A DNA stretch of 64,000 bases from positions 62,001 through 126,000 of the forward strand of contig JAFISE010000015.1 in the NCBI GenBank assembly GCA_022560025.1. Direction: 5' to 3'. Positions 22,323 to 34,011 of this stretch are shown here, one piece after another. A program made the position numbers and the translations under genes. A model generated the notes under the pieces. It saw only the letters and a program-made list of their open reading frames with translations. It made no database searches and was not told the origin of the DNA. The stretch's first letter is position 1; every line of letters begins with the position of its first letter. Source of the stretch: Stagonosporopsis chrysanthemi (Eukaryota > Ascomycota > Dothideomycetes > Pleosporales > Didymellaceae).

Positions 22323-22406
22323 TCATTCATTCATTCATTCGTTCGTTTGATCGTCGTCATCGCCAATCTAGGCGTCTTCTACATACACACAGCTAGCTAG
22401 CTAGCT
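22323..22406. repeat. Simple tandem repeats between converging genes
   Basis: CATT repeats at about 22323-22347 and four AGCT units at 22391-22406, in the 203 bp between two converging stop codons. Microsatellites; no function implied. Confidence 0.8.
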
Positions 22407-22482
22407 ATGCAAAACCCCGCGCGCACGCACCTCGCAGTATGGTCCGTCCATTCACTCATCGCATCTCCAGAACGCCATCTAT

Positions 22483-23966
22483 CTACACCTTCGTGCCGAC
22501 CTTCTCGCCATCCACCGCCGCCGCCGCACCAGCACCAGCGCCAGCGAGGTGCTTCTTGCTCACCAGCCTGAACCCGCCGAGCAGCATGAACGCCGCCAGC
22601 GAGCCCAGCACAACCGCCAACGTCACCATGGCGCCGATGACGCCGCCGACAGCCGGCGAAAGACCGCTGCCGCTGCTCTTCTGCTGCTGCGTCGACGCCG
22701 ACCCGCCGTTGCCCGCGAACGCGGCGCACGCGCCGGCCGAGCTGCCGCACTGGGTGCACCACTGCTCGGTAGTGGAGACAGCGAACTTGGAGAGCCGGGA
22801 CTGGAAGTCTTTCCAGGGGACTGTGTCGGCGGAGGAGCCGAAGAGGGGGACAGCGGTAGGCTGGGAAGCGTTGGAGGCGGTGCCGTTGTGGAAGAGGAAG
22901 CGCACGGCGAGGTCGTCTGGGGCGGGAAACCCGGCGGTGGTGTCTGCGTCGGTGACGAGCTCGAAGACGAGCGACGACGCGTAGTCGATGACGCCGGTGA
23001 AGTCTGCGGAAGCGGCGGGGAGGTCGAGCAGCCCGAAGAGCGACAGCGCCGTGGCGTAGGCGCCGAACTGGACGCCGAGCTTCTTGGCCCCCGAGGAGGC
23101 GATGGTGCTGTTCATGTACGCGAGGATTTCGCCCGCGAGCTGCATGCCGGCGATGGCGCGCATGTTGTCGGAGGCGTTGTAGGCGAGGCCGAACTCGTGC
23201 TGGTTGGCGAGGGTGAGGAGCTGGTGGAGGGTTTCATTGGTGAGGACGTCCGAGGAGGGGATAGATGAGTTGTGGATCTCTGCAACGTTGATGAGGTCGT
23301 AAACTGGGTAGTGTTAGTGGTGTGGGATCGCGTATCTGAGCCGTTGCATGACTTACCGACATAGGCGTTCTTGAACGAAACTTGATCAGCAGCCAAGGTC
23401 CCGTTGACGACAGGAATGAGCGACTGGTAGAAGTCGTCGGTAGCCTTGAGCGTCTTCTGGTACTCGCTGCTGTCAAAGTAGTTGTTGGAGCTGGTCTTCG
23501 CGTTGGCGCAGCTGGAAGCATCCTGGAGCCAGCCGGCGTCCTCCGAACCAGCACCGGTCTCAATGGTGTTGACCGGAATGAGCTGGTATCCGCTCAAGGG
23601 GGCAGAAACGTCGGTGCCGTTGGCGAGGGTCTGAACAGTCTGCACAGGCGGGTAGAGACCCTGGAGAAAACCCATAGCAGAGCTCTGAAGGACATTGTCG
23701 ACAGGAGAGCTGACGGAGAGCTGAGACAGCTTGACAGTCTCCTCGTTGATGTCCTTGATCCTGTTCTCGCCGGTGATGTAGCGAGAGTTGTAGTACTGGC
23801 CAGAGCGGTAGACCTCCTCATAACCAAGAGTAGTCAGGCTGGTGGGAGCAAGAGCCTTGGGTGTGCGGTCACCATGGCGGTGGAAGATGTAGGCACCGAG
23901 CACGGTTTCGGCGGCCTCCGCTCCAGCGAGCAAGGAAAGAGTAGAGAAGGCGACGGCGGACTTCAT
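22483..23966 (-). CDS. Histidine acid phosphatase-like protein, membrane-anchored, without the HD motif
   Basis: Exon 1 is 23966-23357, the intron 23356-23304 (53 nt), exon 2 23303-22483; 476 aa. The start at 23966 is chosen because it opens a signal peptide (MKSAVAFSTLSLLAGAEA). FHRHGDRTPK at 28-37 is the histidine phosphatase nucleophile motif (His31, with flanking Arg). The second catalytic motif of the family, HD in a FxAHDTxL context, reads FGAYATAL at 283-290, so the proton donor pair is replaced by Tyr-Ala. The fold otherwise looks intact. Near the C-terminus is one membrane helix (GGVIGAMVTLAVVLGSLAAF) and a short Lys-containing tail, so a surface-anchored type I protein is likely. 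It may be a pseudo-phosphatase or use another acid. Confidence 0.8.
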
Positions 23967-24425
23967 GATGTGCAGATGTACAGCAGCGAGGGTATCACAC
24001 AACGAGAAACACCAATTGACCCGAGCAAAAGTCAGACTTTAGCAAAAAGTAGCGGGATGGAAGTCGTGCGCAAACAGCATCCCCCGCCATCTTATACCGC
24101 GAGCTACTGCGGGTTACGGCGACGAACCGCGAGATAACACTCACGCCCAGCCGAGGAGATGCGTTGAAGGCCGCCGAGCTTAGCAATAGCAGGCCAATGC
24201 CCCGCCCAAGCATGGCATTCAAGCTTGCGGATTGGATGTCGCAGGGCGTTTCCGAAAGTCGGGAGGGGCTGCGAAGGTGGGGGCTGGCGTACCCACAAGA
24301 CGTGACAAGCTTTTCCCAATACTAGCTCGCAGGGCGCGTTGTGAGTGGGCGGCATCGACCTCCCGCAACATGGCAGACCGATTCGATAAAAAGGTGTACA
24401 TAGTAAAAATGACGATACATGGCTG
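23967..24425. promoter_or_regulatory. Upstream region of the acid phosphatase-like gene
   Basis: 459 bp. On the minus strand a TATAAG sequence lies at about 24098-24091, roughly 125 bp before the start codon at 23966, a possible TATA element. It also contains the 3' flank of the PIG-P gene. Confidence 0.35.
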
Positions 24426-25526
24426 TTACCGGTCGCTGCCGTACAGGATTTCGCAGACCCCACCAATTGGCACGTCCATGACTGCGTCCGTGCCCACGTT
24501 CCAGAAGCTCTTCCAATCAACGTCTTCGTCAGCACCGAAGTGATACGCTGAGAAGGAATTGCTGCGACTGACTGATTTGCCGGATGAGTCCTGACTGCCA
24601 TTGGTTGCACTGCCGATGCCGAAGACTGGGTTGCGTGCTATCTGCCCGGTCTCGCGATCGATGACAGCGACCTGTGCGGCTTCATCGACTAGGTTCTCGC
24701 AGCTGTTGAGTGGCAGTGTGAGGTAACGCGTGTTGTAGCTGGCCAGCGCGACGTAGATGTATATCACCAACGCGACAAGCCAGCACGGCACTGCGAGCGC
24801 CCACCAGCGGTCTGGATACCACCAGATGCCCATCAGATGCAGCAGAGGCGCTGGCACGTAGGCCCATAGAATGTACATCAAGAAGGCGGCGGAGCTGCCC
24901 AGGTACACTGCGAAGCCATAATACTCGTAGGTAGGTACTTTTGGTGAGGCGCGAGGCACTGTAGGCGCGTGACGTGCTGAGTTGGTGATGTGTGCCAGGT
25001 TCGTGGTGCTCGACGTAGGCGTGTTGGTTCCCGTGTTGTGTCCGTACGGCAGCTCAACATCGGACGAGTCGGGGGTTGTCGGTCTCGAGGTGGCAGCGCT
25101 GAACGCAGGACGCAAAAGGGACGTCAGCGATGGTGAGGGCGGCAGCGGTACCGGAGGGCGGTTGTAGAAAGGAGGATACAGAGCCGTGGCAGGCTGTCGT
25201 GGTAGTTGTGTGTAGGAGCGCGAGGTGTAGAGCGGCCGAGACGCTGGCGGGCTGTCTGTCTCGTCTCGCGCTTCCTCCTCCCCAGACTCGGACTCGGACT
25301 CTTCCAGCGCAAACGGGTTGTCCTCATCGTCGTCATTGTCTTCTACTGAGGCTGGTCCATTGGAAAGCGGGGATCGCGGGCTTGTTGCCGGGGGAGAGAC
25401 GGCGGAGCGGGAATGCTGATGGCCACTGCTCTTGCGGGCACCTTCTAGCGATTTGAGCGTTGGTAGATTCGGCGTGGACTTGGATTGAAAGCCCGGAGGG
25501 ACGTTTCCTCTATTTGAGCAAGTCAT
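24426..25526 (-). CDS. GPI19: PIG-P subunit of GPI-GlcNAc transferase
   Basis: Subunit of the ER complex adding GlcNAc to phosphatidylinositol in the first step of GPI-anchor synthesis. Single exon, 366 aa. The first 200 residues are Ser/Pro-rich with an acidic patch (DNDDDEDNPF). The PIG-P domain follows (about 203-290): YEYYGFAVYLGSSAAF begins the first membrane helix, and PDRWWALAVPCWLVALV the second, followed by SYNTRYLTLPL. These are hallmark PIG-P sequences. The C-terminal end (about 300-366) has DIDRETGQIA-like and DWKSFWNVGTD segments, common in fungal versions. Yeast Gpi19 is much shorter; the extended N-terminus is usual in filamentous fungi. Confidence 0.88.
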   Translation of the reverse strand: MTCSNRGNVPPGFQSKSTPNLPTLKSLEGARKSSGHQHSRSAVSPPATSPRSPLSNGPASVEDNDDDEDNPFALEESESESGEEEARDETDSPPASRPLYTSRSYTQLPRQPATALYPPFYNRPPVPLPPSPSLTSLLRPAFSAATSRPTTPDSSDVELPYGHNTGTNTPTSSTTNLAHITNSARHAPTVPRASPKVPTYEYYGFAVYLGSSAAFLMYILWAYVPAPLLHLMGIWWYPDRWWALAVPCWLVALVIYIYVALASYNTRYLTLPLNSCENLVDEAAQVAVIDRETGQIARNPVFGIGSATNGSQDSSGKSVSRSNSFSAYHFGADEDVDWKSFWNVGTDAVMDVPIGGVCEILYGSDR

Positions 25527-26063
25527 TGTCGTGGTTGCACTTGAGCCGCATGCACGTATTGCGTGCTTTGCTTGGTCTTCTTGGTACTGAACACGGGTTC
25601 GCGCTAGACGGGCCGAGGCACCATACGCGTTCCATCAAGGGTGAACCTTACATATGTGGACTGGTTAGAAGGATCAAAGTCGTAGGAGACGATGTTGAAG
25701 CAGGAGAAACGGACCAGCTGGTTCTTCCGCTGCAACCACCTTACTTGACAGCCAAGATCATGTGCAAGTTACAGTACGTCGTCATTGTGATAGTATACAG
25801 CTCAGATCGCGGTAATAGCGGACAGCATTTGGCCCTTTTCTGGTGTACAAATTGCCCTCTTCAAGCCTCCAGGGAACGCCATAGCTAATGCAAGCAGTAC
25901 AGAACATCAAATACGAATATGGCCCAGACCCAGACCCAGACCCAGACCCCGAGCCCGAGGGCTACTCTGCAGAGCACGCCTCCAACCTACAAAGCCACGC
26001 TGAGACTCTTACCGACTGGCATGGGGACGTGATGGCTTGTTGGACTCCACACTTTTCCGAGCC
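25527..26063. other. Spacer between PIG-P start and CTR9 end, with CCCAGA repeat
   Basis: 537 bp. Holds the PIG-P upstream region and the CTR9 3' flank. A short minisatellite of four CCCAGA units lies at about 25923-25948. No gene recognised. Confidence 0.45.
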
Positions 26064-29000
26064 CTACTCATCATCGTCGGACATGGCGACGTCGCCGTTC
26101 GCCTTTGGTGCTGCGATGCCTTCGTCTTCGTCGTCTTCATCGTCAACGACATTGCGGCCTTTGCGAGGTCTTGACGTGGCAGCAACGCCCTCATCAGCGC
26201 TGTCATCCCCAGCAGGAGTTGCGGCCTTCTCCGCGTTATCAGCAGGCGCCTCGGCATCATCGCTGTCATCGTCAATGAACTCAGCCGACTTGTATTTGCC
26301 AGCCGGTTCGCTCTTGCGTTGCAGCTTCCTCTTCTTCTTCTCGCGGGGTCGCTCCTCGTCGCTGAGGCCATCAGTACCAGAAGCACTAGTCCTGCGACGT
26401 CGAGAGCGCGGTTCATCTTCGTCATCTTCGGAAAGCCCGCCGTCTGTCGCGGAATCGTCGTGCGCGACCTTCTTCTTCCTCTTGCCCTTGCCCTCACCAC
26501 GGGCGCGGGCCTTGCGTTCGGCTTTGCGCGCCTCTCTGTCTTCGTCTTCGTCGCGGCGTCTCTCTTCGTCCATATTACGCATCTCCATCAGCTCGCGATC
26601 GCGTGCGGCAATACGTTCCTGCTCTTCCAAGAGCTTACGCTTCTTCTCGAGAGCTGCCTCCTCAACCTTGCGCTTCTCTTCCTCGCGACGAGCAATCTCT
26701 GCTTCACGCAACTTCCGAGCTTGCTCGAGCTTGCTTGTGTTCTCGTTCTCATGTGTAATTTGTTTTGTACGTGCTCTTTCGAGCTGAGTTGCCATGGTAT
26801 TGCGACCCATGTTCGCACGGGATACAAGATCGTTTCGCGGGAATGGAGGATTCTCTGCCTTGGCCATACTGTCGAGTGTAGCAACAGCAGCTTGAAGACC
26901 TTCTGTTGCTTCATTGACCTCCTCAAGAGTCTTGTGGTGTGGCTCCAGGCGAATCATCTCCTGGGCGATCTGGAACTGGAGGAAAGCTACGTTGAACTGA
27001 GAGCCGAGATCGGAAGACACAATCTTAACGGCTTGTTTCGCGTAGTCGAGCGCCGTCCTGAATGCCGAGATACTACGCTCGGCCTTTGCGCGCATATACC
27101 AGGTGCGTCCGAGGTAAGAGAGGATCTTTGGATCATTTTGCCGGTCCTTGGACAGTGCTGCTTCGTACTAAATTTCCGTTAGCTTTGCTCGTCTCCTAGG
27201 CAACATTTGACTTGCATTCTCAATCGCGCGAGCATACTGCTTGATCTCGGCGTATGTGTGACCGAGGTTCACGTAAACACTGTAATCCCTGAGGGTTTCC
27301 TTGACTTTGCTGAAGATTTGGAGAGCGTTGGCATAATCCTTCTTGTCTTCGATCAGAGCAATCGCGATGCCCTGAGCTGCGTATGCATTCTTGGGATCGA
27401 GCTGCAGCACCTTATCGAAGAATTCGACGGCTCGCTCGTACGCTTTTCGGCGCTTCTCTTTTTCTTGCTCAGTACTCCTGGGCAACTCACGAGCGATGCT
27501 CAGATGGATGTTGCCCATTCCCATGAGCGAGTATCGGTCGTGCTTGTCGAAGCGCTGTAGTGTGTGCTTGTGTATCCGCTGTTCCTCATCTTCGCCAAAG
27601 TTGAGGGTCTTTGGCTTGGACTTGTTCTTGTACCATGCAAACAAAGCGCGTACCTCGACGTTCTCCTCGTTCTCTTTGAAAAGCTGCTTAAGAGCCTTGG
27701 GGCCTGCGTCGCCAGGACTTTGGCGTAGCGAGATGTACGTGAGCCGGATGCGAGCATCGATGTAGTCGCTGTGTCGTTTCAGTAATCCTTCGTACACTCC
27801 CTTTGCCTCCTCCAGCATGCCTTCAGACTCGTACGTTCGGCCAAGGTTGTAGCTGATGGATGTGACTAGCGCGTCGGTGTCAATGGTGTCGTCACGAGAC
27901 GCTGCCTTGACACAGGCGTTTAATGCAGCCTGGAACAGCTCCCTGGATCGTACGAATCGCTCGGCCTGGTAGTGAAAGCAAGCCATGTTGTTAAGCAGCT
28001 GTGGGGGAAGGAGTTCTCGAAGCGCAGCCTTGAGCTCAGTTTCGTCCTCGATGTCTTCTGGGTAGTCTTCTTCTGGGATTGCGTCCAGTTCCATCTGTTC
28101 GACTTCCTCGAGGCACTTCAAGCTTCGATCCGGGTGATCGGCTTCGTAAAGCCTGGCCAGGTTCAGCAGGACAGATTGGTCCGGAATGGCCTTTCTCTTT
28201 GGATCCTTCCATGCCTTTTGTACATCCTCAAGGTACCTGAGGGCTTTCTTCAGTTCAGCAGACTTGTCGGCCGTGGATTTGTTGGCGTGGGCATTGAAGA
28301 CATCCTCGGCATGCAACGTGCCTAGCAGTGTTTGCGCTTCAAGGGTCGGTTGTTGCTGGATGATTTTCTCGAGCCTAAACTTGGCACCATCGAAGTTGTT
28401 CATCAGAACGTTCATCTGAGCGAGACCAAACTTGGCTGGAATGTAGCCACGCTCATCACCTCCACGAGCGCCGTCAGATTTTGCATAAAACTCGGCAGCT
28501 TTTGCCGTATTCTCCTGGTGGTGCTCCTTCCTCGCGAGTTGGTACCAGCCGTCACTGGCAATAGCGTTGACATCAGTCAGTTCAATGGCTCGCCTCGACA
28601 ACGCCTCCACCTTGTTGAAGTCTTTCCTGGCGATGAACCAGCTACCCAGTGTGGCACATGTCAAGGGAAACTGGTTGTCCATCTTCATCGCAGGCATGAC
28701 ATAATCATTCAATGCCTTCTTGACGAGCTTGCCGAAGGTGGGATCCGAGGGCGGCAGCTGGGCTGTGAGGTGGAAGTTGTAGACGCCGAGCAGAACGGTG
28801 GCGATCTTGGAGGTCTTGTTCAGTTCGAGCGCTCGTTCCCAGGCGCTCGCAGCATCGTCTTTGAAGCCGAGCTGCCAGAAGCAGCAGCCAATACCGATAC
28901 GTGGGTCGGGGTCGATCAGGTCAGGCGAGCTTTCCAGGATGCTCTGGTACATTTTCAGGGATTCTGGGTATCTGCCCATGGAGTAGCTCACGCGGGCCTT

Positions 29001-29672
29001 TCCCATTTTCGCCATGAGGTTGCGTCCACCGGATGCTCGCAGGGCGTCCTCGAAGCATTTGGCAGCCTGCCTCAGCGTGTCCATGCGCTCTGGGCTGATG
29101 GCGTTCGGGCCGGCGGCAGTGGCGGGGGCCTGGAGGGATGCGCGGAGGAGGTAGAGGACACCGCGGGCGAGGAAGAGCGGTGGGTACGAGGGGCTGATTC
29201 GCGAGGCGTCGTTGAGCACGCTGGTGGCGGCCTGCATGTAGAAGTCCTTTGTCTTGACGTCGGGGTCGGCGGCCGACTCCTGCTTCAGACGCGGCGCCTC
29301 GCGGCACTTGAGCAGGTACAGCCAGCACAGGCCGTTGAGGATGCTCAGACGGTCCTCGGCGCGGGCGCGGCCAAAGGCGTTGACGGCCTGGCTCAGCACG
29401 TCGATGGCGACGTGCAGCTTCTTGTGCTTGGCATAGGCGACGGCGACCTGGACCCAGGTGGACTTGAGGCTGTTCTCCGTCTCGAGCAGGGTGCACAGCT
29501 CCGTGGGGTCGTCCTGGATGTCCTCGTCGAGCGCGATCTCGACGTCGATGGTGTCTCCGGCCTCGGCGACCGAGACGGTGATGGCGCTGGGCACGTCGGA
29601 GAAGCGCGGCGGCGGGAATGGCTTGTCTGCGCCGTGCACGCCGTTCGCGCCATTGGTGTAGACGGCCGACAT
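26064..29672 (-). CDS. CTR9: Ctr9, TPR subunit of the Paf1 transcription elongation complex
   Basis: Scaffold of the Paf1 complex, acting with RNA polymerase II on chromatin. Exon 1 is 29672-27216, exon 2 27167-26064; 1186 aa. The only splice that joins ARAIEN to YEAALSKDRQNDP in phase uses a GC donor: the 48 nt intron 27215-27168 reads GCAAGT..TTAG with a CTAAC branch site. The body is a chain of TPR repeats (about 70-950), including AYAAQGIAIALIED and VNLGHTYAEIKQYARAIEN, characteristic of Ctr9. The C-terminal 250 residues are highly charged (Lys/Arg then Asp/Glu/Ser), ending SDDDE, as in other fungal Ctr9 proteins. The Met at 29672 is chosen; the open frame continues upstream only through promoter-like sequence. 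Confidence 0.93.
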
Positions 29673-30307
29673 GGCGAGCGCACCGAGACGCGGTCGGGCG
29701 CGGTGCGAGTACGCGGGGCGGTCGGGGGCTGGCGGGATGCTCGTGGTACTGTCAGCGCAGCATAGCAGGGCGACGGCGAGGGCGGGGCGATGGGCGATGG
29801 GCGATGGGCGATGGGCGCTGGGCGGGCAGAGGCGCGGCGTGCGGTGCCGTGGGTGATGGCTGCACAGAGAATCGCGAGCTGGAGCTGCAACGCGAAACTT
29901 GCGGCGGGCGGAGGACGGGGGTGGGCTTGGCGGAACACGGCGAAGTGAATGGCAGGCGGACGGCAGCAGGCGGACGGCAGCAGGCCGCAACGCAAAAGCA
30001 GCGACACACGGTGAGCACGGCGAGCACGGCAAGCACGGCGCGAGTGCAGCTGGCGGCCCTCGATGAGAACGAGTTGGAGCACTGCTGCTGCGCGTCTTGT
30101 CTGGTGCACGTCTCCTTCACCCGTCCGGCTTGGCAGGCGCATCGCCATCGCCAGCTGGCTGTCCGTGCCGTGTGTCTCAGCGAGCTCCCGCCTCCGCCTC
30201 CGCCCCGCAATGCACACGCGCGCCCGCCGGCCCTCGAGTCCCCTCCCATGATGCCACTGCTCCGACTGCGCACTCGACACGTATAAGACGGCCCTTCCTG
30301 AGCGACC
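29673..30307. promoter_or_regulatory. Bidirectional promoter between CTR9 and SEC8
   Basis: 635 bp between head-to-head start codons. It is very GC-rich. GCGATGG-type units are repeated in tandem (about 29785-29820) and GGCGGACGGCAGCAG-type direct repeats lie near 29950-29980. A TATAAG sequence at about 30284 lies 24 bp before the SEC8 start, too close to be a standard TATA box. Confidence 0.5.
29785..29820. repeat. GGGCGAT tandem repeat
   Basis: About four copies of a 7 bp unit GGGCGAT, followed by a degenerate copy, within the CTR9/SEC8 shared promoter. Confidence 0.8.
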
Positions 30308-33300
30308 ATGTCGCGCGACCCTGGCTACGCGCGGGCGGGCGCGAATGGCGCCTACACCAACGGCAACGGCAGCGGAAGCTACAACAGCAACGGGGGCTAT
30401 GGCAGCTACGGCACCGCCAACGACGACTATGCAGGGCGGCCCAGCGGCGAGGCGAGGCGGCGGCCGGGCGGGTATGGCGGCCTGGGTGGAGGAGACGACG
30501 AGTCCAGGTCGCCGTCACGACCGAGCACCGACCGACAGCGCAGGCCAGGCGCATATGGAGGCATGAGCCCGGCCGAAGACAGCTATGCGCCACGACCCAG
30601 CGGCGAGAGTGCACGGGAGCGTCGACCTGGCGGATACGGCGGCTTCCAGCCTCGCAACCGTGAACGCAACCGTGAGGGCAGCCGCGAGGACCCCCCAGAG
30701 CGCAACCCAGAGCGCAACCCAGAGCGCAGCCAGGACGCGCCTCAGGTCACACGCCCCACCAGCATCGAGCGCATGCCAGTACGACCACGCAGCGCGGGGC
30801 GATATGGCGGCAATGTTCCTACCCAGTCTCGGACCAGACCTGGCGGCCAGCAGAACTACGGGCCGGGCAGCCAGCGCATTGAGGAGGTCATCAAGTACAT
30901 CCAGGACAACTGGGACTTTATGACCGGAGACCAGTGTGTGCCCATCGAGGTCGCCCTCAAGCTCATGGACTCGAGCTCCCTCGGTCTGGCAGACCAGTCC
31001 GACCAGTTTCGACAGTCGCACCAGGAGCTCCAGCAGGCTCTCAAGACCATCGTGAACGAGCACCACCAGGGCTTCAATAGCTCCATTGGCACCTTCCATC
31101 AGATCCAAACCAGCTTGCAGACTTCACAGCATCGCGTGAGAAACCTCAAGACGTCTTTGACCTCTGCCAAATCGCAGCTCTCGACAACCAAGCCTGAGCT
31201 TCGCGAATTCGCCACAGCGTCCCAGAACTACGACGAGATGCTCCAGATGCTCAACACTATCGAGCAGCTGCAGCTTGTGCCGGAGAAGCTCGAGGCTCGC
31301 ATCTCCGAGAAACGCTTTCTGACGGCAGTCGACGTCCTCCAGGATGCCCTGCGTATGATCCGCAAATCAGAGATGGAGAACATAGGTGCTCTCAGCGATC
31401 TGCGCACATATCTGAGCAACCAAGAGGTCTCTCTCACAGACATCCTGATCGAAGAGCTTCATAGCCATCTCTACCTCAAATCTCCCTACTGCGAGGAGAG
31501 GTGGAAAGAGTACGCTCAAAATCAGTCCAAGGGTGACGTCTCTGAGAGGGCCCAAGCAGACGTGCGAGGCCGCTTGCTGTACTACTTTTTAGACAGCCTC
31601 GACGTCGCAGAGCCAGTACGTACACCAATCTGCTCACTGAACGTGCCTAACGACTATAGATGACAGATGATGGAACACACAACCCAGAGACGGACACCTT
31701 CCAATACATCAGGTTGGTCGTGGAGTCGCTGAACAAGATGGGCCGCCTGGAACTGGCAGTGGACACTATCGAGCAAAGACTGCCAGTCGAGCTGTTCAAG
31801 GTGGTCGAAAAGTCGCACAACGAGGTCGCATTGCGCCATCCCAGCACTTTGCGCGCCTATGCCTCGAGGAAAGGTAGCAAATCGAAAACAGACATTGAAA
31901 GCGATGACATACGGACAACACTTCTCAACGACCTGCTCTGGACCTTGTACGCACGCTTTGAAGCCATCGCTGAGAGCCACAGAGTTGTTCACGATGTCGT
32001 CGCTGGCATCATCCGCAGGGAGGGCATTCGCGACACGGCTACCAGCGCGACTTTGACGCGAGGTTTCAAGGAATTGTGGAAGCTCTACCAGAGCGAGGTG
32101 AGCGCCTCTTCACACGCCTTGCGTTGGTGCTGACAACGTTGTAGATGCGTTCCCTGCTTCATGACTACCTTGCAACTGACGGTGAGACGTCGTACAGGAC
32201 TGGCCAGAAGCAGACGATGATCGGCAGCGCTTTCTCGCGTGCACCTCGCGACAGGAACAAGCGAATGTTCAAGCTCTCAGACATGGACACCAAGTCGACT
32301 GAAGTGGCACAAGAACGAGAGGATCTGGAGTTCATTCTGAAGACTTCTGTGCCCGGTCTTGTGTCTGACTCGAAGAGAACCGAAAGCACAAGTACCAGCA
32401 CGAACCACAACATCGAAGGCAACGCAACTGGGCATAAGCTGCTGGTGGAGCCGAGTGTCTTTAACATGGGCATTCTGCTGCCTCCTTCGTTGGACTTCCT
32501 CAACCGACTCAAGGAGGTTGTCCCCACAGGCTCGGACATTGTCATGAGCACATTGACATCCTTCTTAGACGATTTCTTGGTGAACGTGTTTCATCCCCAG
32601 CTTGACGAAACGCTCGTCGAGCTGTGTGCGCAAGCTTACGTCGAGGTTGATTCCTACCAGGAGGATCCGCACTGGACAAAGCACTCGAAGAGGCCCATCT
32701 TCAAGGTACGTCGTGCAGCCATCTCATCTTCTTCTCACGCTGACTCTGCAGGGGACTGCAAACTTCCTTACTCTCATCTCCGCCTTCTGCAAGATGCTGG
32801 ACAACCTGCCGCACGATCAGGCTTTCTCGCAGCTCATCGTTCGCCAGATGGAGACGTACGCACGAAAGTGCACGAGCTGGTATCAAGCTCTGGTCAGTCG
32901 AGGCAGTCCCACAGCGAGTGGCCGTAAGCTACGCGCGCCTGCTGCATGGGCCGAGTCTGCAGAGATGGAAGACCTTGTCAACCAGATCTTCCAGACCGAC
33001 CCGAAGGACGCCATCAACTTCACGACGCTTATAGAGCAAGAGGCAAGCCTGCTGTTACCGACGATTGAGCAGGAACCTTTGGACCAAGGCGACATCATAC
33101 AGGATAAGAAGACCTTGGCAAGTCTCTGCCTGCTCTACACTAGCATGAAATGGCTGTCAACCAAGATCGCGCGGCTGCGGCACATCAGCGACCGAGCAAC
33201 AGACTCCACCCGCATGGAGCCTGGTAGTCAGCGGCATAATAGAAGATGGACGCTCCTCTCCTCTTCCGAGCCCAGATCTGAGGGCACGCCGGTCTATCTG

Positions 33301-34011
33301 CCGTTGAACCAGGAAACTGCAGCGTACGTCCCCTCACTCCTGTACCCTCGACCCCCACTGACTCTTTGCAGCGAATTCGACAGTGTGGTATCAACATACC
33401 AAGCCCTCAGCACCTGCGTCCTCCGCACACTGCACCTGTCCATCCGAACCACCATCCTCTACTCCCTCAACACCTGCGTCCGGCCTGAGATAGCCGTCGA
33501 CGCGCAGCTCGGCGATCCGGATCCGTCCATTCTCACCCTCAACACGCACCTCGTCGCCTTCGACACAGAAGTCAGCACCTACATCCCCGCACCCTCCTAC
33601 GCACTCATCACCTCCGGCCTCGCCGCGCTCATGGATCTCTACCTGCTCTCGCTCTGCACCTCGAAGCTCGAGAACATGAACGCCAACGGCTGCGCGCTGA
33701 TGCAGCTGAACCTCCTCGTGCTGCAGCAGAACCTCAAGAACATCGAGGACGGCGCCAGCCTACCCAACATTGCCCTCTTCTTCGACCTCTTCACCGCCGG
33801 CCCCAAGGCCATCGTCGCTCGCGCCAAAGAACACGGCAAGGGATTCGGGCTCCACGGCCTGGCGAGGGAGATGCTGACGCTGGAGAAAGCAAAGGCCCTG
33901 CTGGAGTTGGCCTACAAGGAGCGCCTCAACGACGAGCGCAGAGAAGCGGTCGTGCAGGCGCAACGAGAGCGGGACGCGCAGTTGTTGGAGATTAGCGAGT
34001 TGATGTATTAG
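30308..34011 (+). CDS. SEC8: Exocyst subunit Sec8
   Basis: Component of the exocyst, which tethers secretory vesicles to growing plasma membrane (hyphal tips, septa). Exons 30308-31615, 31660-32097, 32145-32705, 32752-33323 and 33372-34011; introns of 44, 47, 46 and 48 nt. About 1172 aa. The first 185 residues are Gly/Arg/Ser-rich, low complexity with repeated RRPGxYGG blocks. The Sec8 N-terminal domain begins near EEVIKYIQDNW, with ALKLMDSSSLG and HHQGFNSSIG, and coiled-coil character through about 430. The last intron (33324-33371) is a multiple of three without a stop, so its retention would add 16 residues; its good splice sites and an ACTGAC branch-like sequence favour removal. Confidence 0.9.

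Noticed and set aside
22549..23268. 239-codon plus-strand open frame across the acid phosphatase-like gene
   Set aside because: Antisense shadow; translation is Gly/Glu/Arg-rich without a domain.
26319..27182. 287-codon plus-strand open frame across the end of CTR9
   Set aside because: Antisense of the charged Ctr9 tail, giving artificial Leu/Phe/Ser-rich stretches that look like membrane segments.
28332..29765. 477-codon open frame antisense to CTR9 exon 1
   Set aside because: Mirror of a real, well-identified gene; its Gly/Val/Glu-rich content reflects the GC-rich third positions of CTR9.
29673..30032. In-frame extension of CTR9 upstream of 29672 (first Met at 30032)
   Set aside because: The extra residues are low complexity (Ala/Pro/Arg/His) and fall in the shared promoter. 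The Met at 29672 starts a normal Ctr9 N-terminus.
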